Assembly (NCBI GenBank): GCA_023262125.1
Contig: JALRDT010000152.1
Coordinates: 1-8,747 of the forward strand
DNA length: 8,747 nucleotides
Reading direction: 5' to 3'
Source: Candidatus Nanopelagicaceae bacterium
GTDB lineage: Bacteria; Actinomycetota; Actinomycetes; Nanopelagicales; Nanopelagicaceae
Within the stretch, counting starts at the first letter, position 1, and every line of letters starts with the position of its first letter. Below the pieces are notes generated by a model. It did no database searches and had not been told where the DNA came from. It saw nothing but the letters and a program-made list of their open reading frames with translations. Positions 1-5,306 of this stretch are shown piece by piece. The position numbers and the translations under genes are program-made.

Positions 1-1
1 C

Positions 2-145
2 CCCGGGCAAGGCGCTCAGTACGTCGGCATGGCTGGACAGCTGGTCGCAGATGTTCCCAAGGCCAAGGAGCTTTTTGACAAGGCGGCTGATGTGCTTGGA
101 TACGACCTTCTCAAGATCTGCGTCGAGGGGCCCAAAGAGAAACTC
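2..145 (+). pseudogene. fabD: Fragment of malonyl-CoA:ACP transacylase (FabD N-terminus), joined to dnaG
   Basis: Frame 2 is open from the first bases and reads PGQGAQYVGM, the hallmark N-terminal motif of FabD, the enzyme that moves malonyl groups from CoA to acyl carrier protein at the start of fatty-acid synthesis. It continues with ELFDKAADVLGYDLLKIC and VEGPKEKL, matching the usual FabD order (ELFD.A...LGYDL..LC.EGP.E.L). The remainder of FabD, including the GHSLGE nucleophile region, is absent because the frame passes straight into primase sequence. GC by hand count is about 59% over bases 1-140 against about 42% over 181-300, and four early lysine codons are AAG whereas AAA dominates downstream. 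The piece therefore looks foreign to the rest of the window, perhaps from another bacterium joined during assembly. The family call is firm; the source organism is unknown. Confidence 0.85.
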
Positions 146-150
146 GCAGC
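128..150. other. Chimeric junction between FabD-like and DnaG sequence
   Basis: Somewhere in this short stretch the protein changes from FabD-like (EGPKEKL) to DnaG-like (LAARIGYQLNYEGG). Base composition and codon choice shift at the same place. The residues KEKLA fit both families, so the exact breakpoint cannot be set from sequence alone. Because the join keeps the reading frame, an automatic annotation would show one 547-residue protein starting at 29, which should not be trusted. Confidence 0.8.
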
Positions 151-1672
151 ACGAATTGGTTATCAACTTAACTATGAAGGCGGGAAATCAAGTGATTACA
201 AACCAGGACTTAAAAGTCGTCTAATAGCTGCCAACGAAGCGGCTCAAAAATTTTATGCAGAACATTTGAATTCTCCGGCTGCCCAAATTGGTCGCGATTT
301 CCTTCTTAAACGAGGTTTTGATAGAGCCGCATGTGAAAGTTTTGGAGTTGGCTATGCTCCGGATGAATGGGATGCGCTCACAAAATACTTAAGGGCACAG
401 GGCTTTACCGGAGAAGAATTAGAAGTTGCAGGTTTATCTAAAGAGGGCCAAAAAGGAATGATTGACCGATTCCGCAATCGATTAATTTGGCCAATTAGAA
501 ATATCACTGGCGAAGTGGTCGGATTTGGAGCGCGCAAATTATCTGAAGAAGACCAAGGTCCTAAGTATTTAAATACCTCAGAAACTCCGATTTATAAGAA
601 AAGCCAAGTGCTTTATGGGCTTGATCGATCCAAAAAAGAGATTGCCGCTAAGCGCCAAGTAGTGGTTGTAGAGGGCTATACCGATGTGATGGCGGCGCAT
701 TTGGCAGGTGTAACCACAGCAGTAGCTACCTGCGGCACCGCCTTTGGTGATGACCACATCAAAGTTCTGCGTAATTTATTGATGGATGATGATGCCTTTC
801 GTGGAGAAGTTATCTTTACATTTGACGGTGATGCCGCTGGGCAAAAAGCAGCGCTTCGAGCTTATGAAGATGATCAAAAATTCGTAACTCAAACATTTGT
901 AGCTGTTGAAGCAAGTGGAATGGATCCATGCGAACTTCGACAGGCGCATGGCGATGCTGCACTTCGCGACTTAATCGCGAGTCGAATTCCACTTTTTGAA
1001 TTCGCAATTCGCACAGAATTGAAGAAACATGATCTACAAAATGCCGAGGGGCGTGTGAATGCTCTGGCTGCGACTGCCCCTATGGTTGCTCGTATTAAGA
1101 ATAAGGCGTTACGCCCTGAATACGTTAAACAATTAGCGCTCTGGTTGGGAATGGATATTGATCCAGTTTTATCAGCGGTAACTCAAATAGCTGGCAAGAG
1201 TGCGGTTGTTAAGAATGATGCAGTTGTTGGAAATTGGAGACCTGATCCAAAAGAACCAACTTTAATTTTGGAGCGCGAGGTTTTGAAAGCAAAACTTCAG
1301 GTTCCCACTTTAGTTTTAGGCTGGAGCGAATTACCTGCAAATTCATTTTCACATCCTGCCTATCAAGCCATGCGAGGCGCCATCGAAGCAGGTGCAAAGC
1401 TTGAAAATATTGAAAATGAAGAATTAAAGTCCTTGTTCACAGAGTTATCAGTGGAGCCAATCAGATCAGATGGCGAAATTTCAGATCGATATGTGGAATC
1501 AATTGTGGCGCGTTTACATGAAGTTGCGATTTCAAGAACAATTGCAGATGCTAAATCGAAATTACAACGGGTGAATCCAAACGATGCTGAGTACGAAGGT
1601 CTATTCACTGAATTAGTTGCATTGGAATCGCAGCGCCGAGCTTTGCGCGAAAAGGCGCTAGGTTCTATATAA
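146..1672 (+). CDS. dnaG: DNA primase DnaG, N-terminus missing
   Basis: Primase makes the short RNA primers for DNA replication and works with the replicative helicase DnaB. The sequence enters in the catalytic core (RIGYQLNYEGG, then SRLIAANEAAQKFYAEHL) and continues through WPIRNITGEVVGFGARKL. The TOPRIM domain follows, with VVVVEGYTDVMAAHLAGV (Glu codon at 671-673) and the metal-binding FDGDAAG (codons from 821), then LFEFAIR and a C-terminal helical domain of the DnaB-binding type that ends in LREKALGSI. The CHC2 zinc finger and start of the RNA-polymerase domain, roughly 100 residues, are absent and replaced by a FabD fragment. As drawn it could not be a normal primase, so the gene is most likely intact in the real genome and truncated here by a false join. 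No clear terminator follows; a tRNA promoter begins about 20 bases downstream. Confidence 0.95.
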   Translation, partial: AARIGYQLNYEGGKSSDYKPGLKSRLIAANEAAQKFYAEHLNSPAAQIGRDFLLKRGFDRAACESFGVGYAPDEWDALTKYLRAQGFTGEELEVAGLSKEGQKGMIDRFRNRLIWPIRNITGEVVGFGARKLSEEDQGPKYLNTSETPIYKKSQVLYGLDRSKKEIAAKRQVVVVEGYTDVMAAHLAGVTTAVATCGTAFGDDHIKVLRNLLMDDDAFRGEVIFTFDGDAAGQKAALRAYEDDQKFVTQTFVAVEASGMDPCELRQAHGDAALRDLIASRIPLFEFAIRTELKKHDLQNAEGRVNALAATAPMVARIKNKALRPEYVKQLALWLGMDIDPVLSAVTQIAGKSAVVKNDAVVGNWRPDPKEPTLILEREVLKAKLQVPTLVLGWSELPANSFSHPAYQAMRGAIEAGAKLENIENEELKSLFTELSVEPIRSDGEISDRYVESIVARLHEVAISRTIADAKSKLQRVNPNDAEYEGLFTELVALESQRRALREKALGSI

Positions 1673-1693
1673 AATCCCTATAAATAGCCGATT

Positions 1694-1721
1694 TTTACCT
1701 TAGCAGGGCTTGTTGTAGAGT
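1694..1721 (+). promoter_or_regulatory. Probable promoter of tRNA-Asn
   Basis: TTTACC (1694-1699) and TAGAGT (1716-1721) are separated by 16 bases, close to the bacterial housekeeping sigma pattern TTGACA-N17-TATAAT. The -10 ends 15 bases before the mature tRNA 5' end, which leaves room for a short leader removed by RNase P. The call rests on position and motif only. Confidence 0.5.
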
Positions 1722-1736
1722 TTGCCCTCGCAGTAT

Positions 1737-1808
1737 TCCCTGATAGCTCAATGGCAGAGCAGCCGGCTGTTAACCGGCAGGTTCTTGGTTCGAGTCCAAG
1801 TCAGGGAG
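1737..1808 (+). tRNA. tRNA-Asn (anticodon GTT)
   Basis: A full cloverleaf can be drawn. The acceptor arm TCCCTGA (1737-1743) pairs with TCAGGGA (1801-1807). The D stem is GCTC/GAGC (1746-1749 and 1757-1760). The anticodon stem is GCCGG/CCGGC (1762-1766 and 1774-1778) with loop CTGTTAA, placing anticodon GTT at 1769-1771. The T stem is CTTGG/CCAAG with loop TTCGAGT. The discriminator base is G1808. The 3' CCA is not encoded, so it must be added after transcription. A run of seven T (1810-1816) follows at once and could help end transcription. A longer reading frame from TTG at 1722 passes through this tRNA and is not coding there. Confidence 0.97.
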
Positions 1809-1829
1809 CTTTTTTTAAGAAACAACCAT

Positions 1830-1835
1830 TACTCT
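1830..1835 (+). promoter_or_regulatory. Possible -10 element for leaderless expression of the DoxX-Rieske gene
   Basis: TACTCT lies exactly six bases before the ATG at 1842, the spacing expected if transcription starts at the A of the start codon. No ribosome binding site is visible in the upstream CT-rich stretch, and no -35 match is seen. The ACT gene has the same arrangement (TACACT-N6-ATG). This is motif and spacing only. Confidence 0.4.
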
Positions 1836-1841
1836 TTTTCT

Positions 1842-2732
1842 ATGGCATTTCATCCAAAGTCCATTTCAGCCTCTTGGCGTTCTCAGAGCCCGGCTACGCG
1901 TCTACTAAGAGCTTGGCTAGGCATAACTTGGATTTATGGCGGCTGGGATAAGGCATCAGATCCAGGATTTTTAAATCCTGGTGGCGCAACTTATATCGGC
2001 GCACAAATTGAAGCCTTTTCTAAGAACTCTCCAATCGGTTCATTTTTAATTCAATCATACGATTATGCCGTTTTGCTTGGTTGGCTAACGATTTTTGGAG
2101 AGTTTGCAGTTGGCGTAGCAACATTAATGTTCGTGGTGCCAAGAATCTCTGCATTAGCGGGATTCTCAATATCAATTGGACTTTGGTTAACCGCTACTTT
2201 TAATGTTCGACCATATTTTTACGGAAGTGATACTGCATATGCAGTGATGTGGTTAGCATATTTTCTAATTTTGCAAAATGGTCTAAGTGGGAGAAGAGGG
2301 CTTGGTGCAATGAGATTTGATATTAATCGTCGAGGTGTTATGCGCATTGGTGCTGTTGCTGGCATTTCAGGTGCATTTATGGGATTAGGACATTTATTTC
2401 CGCGAAATGTATTGCCGATTGCAAAGGCAGCGAACAAACGAATAGTAGCGCTCAGTAAAGTTCCAGTTGGCGGCACATTTAATTTCACGTCAGCGTCCGG
2501 TGCGCCTGCGCTGTTATTTAGAACTAAAACCGGAGTCTTTGCTTACAACCTTACTTGTACCCATCAAGGATGCACCGTCGAATATGCGCCATCTCTAAAG
2601 CAATTAAGGTGCGCTTGTCACGGGGCAGCTTTTGATCCCATGAAGTCGGCCAAAGTTGTTGCTGGCCCGGCACCACGCCCGCTAGAGAAGATTAAAGTCA
2701 AAATTATTGGTAAGAATATTGTCGAGATTTAA
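1842..2732 (+). CDS. DoxX-like membrane protein fused to a Rieske [2Fe-2S] domain
   Basis: A 296-residue predicted membrane redox protein. Residues about 20-148 hold four hydrophobic segments (around 20-35, 73-98, 102-123 and 130-148) and resemble the DoxX/DoxD family (GITWIYGGWDKASDPGFLNP), which includes the small subunit of thiosulfate:quinone oxidoreductase. Residues 161-185 (INRRGVMRIGAVAGISGAFM onward) look like an internal twin-arginine signal with Arg163-Arg164 before a fifth hydrophobic helix. The C-terminal Rieske domain has CTHQGC (Cys239, His241, Cys244) and CACHGAAF (Cys257, Cys259, His260), so all four cluster ligands and both cysteines of the usual disulfide are present, followed by the proline loop GPAPRPL (275-281). 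The start at 1842 was chosen because an upstream TTG at 1722 would translate through the tRNA. The likely topology is four Sec-inserted helices, then a Tat-exported iron-sulfur domain outside the membrane. Electron donor and acceptor cannot be told; a link to the quinone pool is an inference. Confidence 0.88.
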   Translation: MAFHPKSISASWRSQSPATRLLRAWLGITWIYGGWDKASDPGFLNPGGATYIGAQIEAFSKNSPIGSFLIQSYDYAVLLGWLTIFGEFAVGVATLMFVVPRISALAGFSISIGLWLTATFNVRPYFYGSDTAYAVMWLAYFLILQNGLSGRRGLGAMRFDINRRGVMRIGAVAGISGAFMGLGHLFPRNVLPIAKAANKRIVALSKVPVGGTFNFTSASGAPALLFRTKTGVFAYNLTCTHQGCTVEYAPSLKQLRCACHGAAFDPMKSAKVVAGPAPRPLEKIKVKIIGKNIVEI

Positions 2733-2735
2733 CTT

Positions 2736-2753
2736 AATTCTCAGGAATTTTTT
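2736..2753 (+). terminator. Weak hairpin with T run after the DoxX-Rieske gene
   Basis: AATTC (2736-2740) and GAATT (2745-2749) flank a TCAG loop, and T residues run on from 2748 to 2753, just after the stop codon. An outer pair TTTAACT (2728-2734) and AGTTAAA (2754-2760) could extend the fold with an internal loop. The stem is short and AT-rich, so this may be a weak terminator or chance in an AT-rich gap. Confidence 0.3.
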
Positions 2754-2777
2754 AGTTAAAAAAGGCATTCTCTAGAC

Positions 2778-3893
2778 ATGAATATTTTGAATAGCACAGC
2801 AACCAAAGTGGGCGTTGGTTTCGCGGCAGGGGCCCTCTTTGTGGGTGGAATTTCAAATGCCGCACCATCAATAACCCCAGGCTCAAAAGCCTGCGTGACT
2901 TCTACAAATGCGCTCTATCTTTCAAAGAATGGTGTTTGTGGAAATGGACAAAAGGTAGTTTCGATCAGCGGTGATTCAATTGATGTATCTGCAATTGCTG
3001 CTACTGCCGGCCCAAGTGTGGTTTCGCTGGAGGTAGCTACTCCATCTGGCTCAGGTTCTGGTTCCGGTTGGGTTTACAAATCCAATGCGCTCTCAACTTT
3101 TATTGTGACCAACAATCACGTAGTGCAAGAGTTCGCACTTAGTTCATCTGGGCGACTAATTGTTGAATTAAATAACGGTGATCAATACCCAGCAACAATT
3201 GTAGGTAGAGATAGTAATTATGATTTAGCAGTAGTCAGAATTTCCAAAGGAAATCTCCCAGAATTAACTCTCGGAGATTCCACCAAACTTGTTGTCGGAG
3301 ACCCAGTTGTTGCGATCGGTTCTCCACTTGGCTTAGCCTCAACAGTAACAAGTGGAATTATCTCTGCATTGAATCGACCAGTAACGACAGGCTCTTATGG
3401 TCAAGAGAGTTATGTAAATGCAATTCAAACTGATGCCGCAATCAACCCAGGAAATTCTGGAGGTGCACTTCTAGATGGAAGTGGACGAATTATTGGAATC
3501 AATTCGGCGATTGCAACTTTATCCAGCGGTACTTCTGGATCGATTGGTCTAGGCTTTTCAATTCCAATTACCGAAGCCAAACGAACTATTGATGAATTAA
3601 TCAATAGTGGAAAATCAACTAGACCAGTGCTGGGAATCTTCTTCGACACTACATATACGGGTGTGGGCGCCAAAATCGCTAGATTAAGTTCTGGCGAAGG
3701 TGCCGAAAAGGCAGGAATTCCAGCTGGTTCGATTATCAAATCAATCGATGGAGTTCGTATCACTGATGAGGTCGCAGCGATTGTAAAGATTCGCTCGTAC
3801 GCACCAGGTACAACCGTTAGCGTTGTAGTAGAACTTCCTGCCGGCGGAACCAAGACATTTAACGTGAAATTAGGTTCTGCACCAAGTAGTTAA
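2778..3893 (+). CDS. Secreted HtrA/DegP-type serine protease with PDZ domain
   Basis: A 371-residue trypsin-fold protease of the HtrA family (MEROPS S1C), expected outside the cytoplasmic membrane, where such enzymes degrade or hold misfolded envelope proteins. The N-terminus has a hydrophobic stretch (about 11-28) ending SNAAP, which fits a cleaved Sec signal peptide or an anchor. Residues 38-65 carry two cysteines (Cys39, Cys54) in ACVTSTNALYLSKNGVC, a small extra module. The catalytic triad is visible: His114 in TNNHVV, Asp149 in NYDLAVV and Ser227 in NPGNSGG. A single PDZ domain covers about 280-368 (GIPAGSIIKSIDGVRI), the part that recognises substrate C-termini in this family. No strong ribosome binding site is seen: AAAGG ends 12 bases before the ATG, and CATTCT stands six bases upstream as a possible leaderless -10. 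The gene follows the DoxX-Rieske gene by 45 bases; a functional link is not established. Confidence 0.93.
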   Translation: MNILNSTATKVGVGFAAGALFVGGISNAAPSITPGSKACVTSTNALYLSKNGVCGNGQKVVSISGDSIDVSAIAATAGPSVVSLEVATPSGSGSGSGWVYKSNALSTFIVTNNHVVQEFALSSSGRLIVELNNGDQYPATIVGRDSNYDLAVVRISKGNLPELTLGDSTKLVVGDPVVAIGSPLGLASTVTSGIISALNRPVTTGSYGQESYVNAIQTDAAINPGNSGGALLDGSGRIIGINSAIATLSSGTSGSIGLGFSIPITEAKRTIDELINSGKSTRPVLGIFFDTTYTGVGAKIARLSSGEGAEKAGIPAGSIIKSIDGVRITDEVAAIVKIRSYAPGTTVSVVVELPAGGTKTFNVKLGSAPSS

Positions 3894-3920
3894 GGTATTT
3901 TAATTAAACTCTAAAACTAA

Positions 3921-3972
3921 CGAGAAAGCGCCATAGCCAACTTCGCTACACTAAGGCTATGGCGCTTTTTCG
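3921..3972. terminator. Long inverted repeat, probable bidirectional terminator spanning the ACT start codon
   Basis: Bases 3921-3938 pair with 3955-3972. Fourteen pairs (AAAGCGCCATAGCC with GGCTATGGCGCTTT) are perfect, and four more extend the stem with one G-T wobble at 3924/3969. The loop is 16 bases. The A-rich left flank and T-rich right flank (TTTTT at 3966-3970) give the shape of an intrinsic terminator that could work in both directions. It lies 28 bases after the protease stop, and the right arm contains the ATG of the ACT gene (3959-3961). A readthrough transcript would bury that start codon in the stem. The structure is directly visible; termination is inferred. Confidence 0.7.
3947..3952 (+). 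promoter_or_regulatory. Possible -10 element in the hairpin loop, for leaderless ACT mRNA
   Basis: TACACT sits in the loop of the inverted repeat and ends six bases before the ATG at 3959, the spacing for an mRNA that begins at the start codon itself. No -35 match is seen and AAGG (3953-3956) is too near the ATG to act as a ribosome binding site. An mRNA starting here would contain only part of the right arm and so could not form the hairpin. Confidence 0.4.
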
Positions 3973-4198
3973 ATTGCAAATAACCCTTCCTGATCGACCA
4001 GGTTCTTTAGGTGCGGTTGCCTCTGCGATTGGATTTGCTGGTGGAGATATCCGTGGCTTGGTTGTCGTAAAAAGTGAAGATGGCAAAGGCTATGACGATA
4101 TTACAGTCGCTGTGCCAGGTAGCGACCCAACAGATTTAGTTCAAGTTTTAAGTGCAATTGGCGGGGTAGAAGTAATCTCTGTAATTCCAGTTAATTAA
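3959..4198 (+). CDS. Stand-alone ACT-domain protein
   Basis: A 79-residue protein made of one ACT domain and nothing else. ACT domains bind small ligands, most often amino acids, usually as dimers, and control enzymes of amino-acid metabolism. The signature is clear: RLQITLPDRPGSLGAVASAI (residues 5-24, first strand, ligand loop and helix), then GGDIRGLVVV, DDITVAVPG and a final helix and strand ending EVISVIPVN. The start at 3959 is the only sensible one because the first strand begins at residue 4-5. No catalytic partner domain is attached and no amino-acid biosynthesis gene is adjacent, so the ligand and target are unknown. The gene starts inside a long hairpin and ends by overlapping the convergent galK stop by eight bases. 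A regulatory role is a family-level inference; some actinobacterial relatives carry two such domains. Confidence 0.85.
   Translation: MALFRLQITLPDRPGSLGAVASAIGFAGGDIRGLVVVKSEDGKGYDDITVAVPGSDPTDLVQVLSAIGGVEVISVIPVN
4191..4198. other. Palindrome TTAATTAA carrying both convergent stop codons
   Basis: The 8-base palindrome reads AAT TAA on each strand. The plus-strand ACT protein and the minus-strand GalK therefore both end with Asn then TAA inside the same eight bases. No terminator separates the two genes here. Confidence 0.9.
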
Positions 4199-5306
4199 GT
4201 ATTAACTCAGCGCCTTGCGAAGGCAAGCTTTCAAAAAATCTTGGAGCTTTAAAACCTTTATTTGCAAAGGCCGCTATTACTGCGGACTTAGTTTTTTCAA
4301 TTTCAGTTTTTTTCACGAGCGCAATTGCACTTCCACCAAAACCGCCACCAACCATACGCGCACCTAAAGCGCCAGCTTCGATAGATGCTGCAACAGCAAT
4401 ATCAAGTTCCGGACAAGAAACATTGTAATCATCTCTAAGAGAGGCATGAGATTTATTTATAAGTTCTCCAACCAAAATGAAATCTTTATTTTCAAGCGCT
4501 GTTACGCACTGTAGTACGCGAGCAATTTCAGTAACTGCGTGTCGAGCTCGACGATATTCGATTTCGGTTAATTTATTTTTTCCTGCCTCTAATTCTTCTA
4601 ATGATAATTCGCGCATTGAATTGCCTAATTTAGTGGCGGCTGATTCGCAGGCTGCGCGACGTTCGGCATATCCACCATCAACTAAAGAATGATGTGCCTG
4701 CGTATCAACTATCAAAAGCTCTAAGTTACTAGCTGCTAAATCCATTTTGACTAATTTGGTAGATAAATCTCGACAATCAAGAAGAAGAGCATGACCGGCT
4801 TTGCCCATAAGTGAAATCGATTGATCCATAATGCCGCAAGGGACACCTACGTAATCATTTTCTGCCCTTTGGGTAGCTCTGGCTAAATCCTTTAAATTTA
4901 AATTCAAATTAAATAGCGCATTCAACGCAGTTGCTATGCTGCATTCAAGGGCTGCAGATGAAGAGAGTCCAGCACCTAAAGGCACTTTCCCATCGACATA
5001 AATATCTAATCCTTCCTTGATGCCTAGAACCCAAATTACTCCAAGCGGATAACGCTCCCACTTGCCCTCAGATTTTGGCTTTAGATCCGCAATTGAAGTT
5101 TCGAATATTGCAGCATTTCTTTGTGCTGAAGCTAATCTGATTTTTTGATCAGAGCGTTTCTTTATAGAAACCGTTGTTCTGCTTGAAATTGCAAAAGGAA
5201 GAACAAACCCATCTGAATAATCTACGTGTTCGCCAATTAAATTTACTCTACCTGGCGCAGCTGCGATTACATCTGGTTCAGTTCCAAAAACCGATTTAAA
5301 GGTCAT
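4191..5306 (-). CDS. galK: Galactokinase GalK
   Basis: Galactokinase phosphorylates alpha-D-galactose with ATP to galactose-1-phosphate, the first step of the Leloir pathway, in the cytoplasm. The 371-residue length is near the family norm. It has the galactokinase signature PGRVNLIGEHVDYSDGFVLP (residues 18-37), the GHMP-kinase ATP loop PLGAGLSSSAALE (109-121), the catalytic region GVPCGIMDQ with Asp161 as probable base and Arg20 as its partner, and the third GHMP motif GARMVGGGFGGSAIAL near the C-terminus. The start ATG overlaps the galE stop in ATGA (5303-5306), so translation is probably coupled to galE; only a weak GGAAT is seen upstream. It is the last gene of the glpK-galT-galE-galK unit. 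No terminator is visible right after it. The first good hairpin in that direction is at 3921-3972, beyond the ACT gene. Confidence 0.97.
   Translation of the reverse strand: MTFKSVFGTEPDVIAAAPGRVNLIGEHVDYSDGFVLPFAISSRTTVSIKKRSDQKIRLASAQRNAAIFETSIADLKPKSEGKWERYPLGVIWVLGIKEGLDIYVDGKVPLGAGLSSSAALECSIATALNALFNLNLNLKDLARATQRAENDYVGVPCGIMDQSISLMGKAGHALLLDCRDLSTKLVKMDLAASNLELLIVDTQAHHSLVDGGYAERRAACESAATKLGNSMRELSLEELEAGKNKLTEIEYRRARHAVTEIARVLQCVTALENKDFILVGELINKSHASLRDDYNVSCPELDIAVAASIEAGALGARMVGGGFGGSAIALVKKTEIEKTKSAVIAAFANKGFKAPRFFESLPSQGAELILN

Noticed and set aside
29..145. ATG at 29 as the true start of dnaG
   Set aside because: The frame is already open from base 2 with FabD sequence (PGQGAQYVG) before this ATG, so it is an internal FabD methionine and not a primase start.
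1737..1816. tRNA-Asn as an attachment site for an integrated element
   Set aside because: tRNA genes often serve this way, but I see no second copy of the tRNA 3' end and no integrase in the window.
1722..1841. An upstream TTG start that would lengthen the DoxX-Rieske protein by 40 residues
   Set aside because: The added stretch is translated tRNA-Asn sequence and has no family resemblance; the ATG at 1842 fits the DoxX N-terminus.
3053..3070. GSGSGSG run in the protease as a possible repeat element
   Set aside because: It is a short glycine-serine loop in the protease N-terminal barrel, not a DNA repeat of interest.
3425..3853. 142-codon minus-strand frame opposite the protease gene
   Set aside because: It mirrors the protease codons, has no recognisable family and no start signals; the plus-strand protein carries a full catalytic triad.
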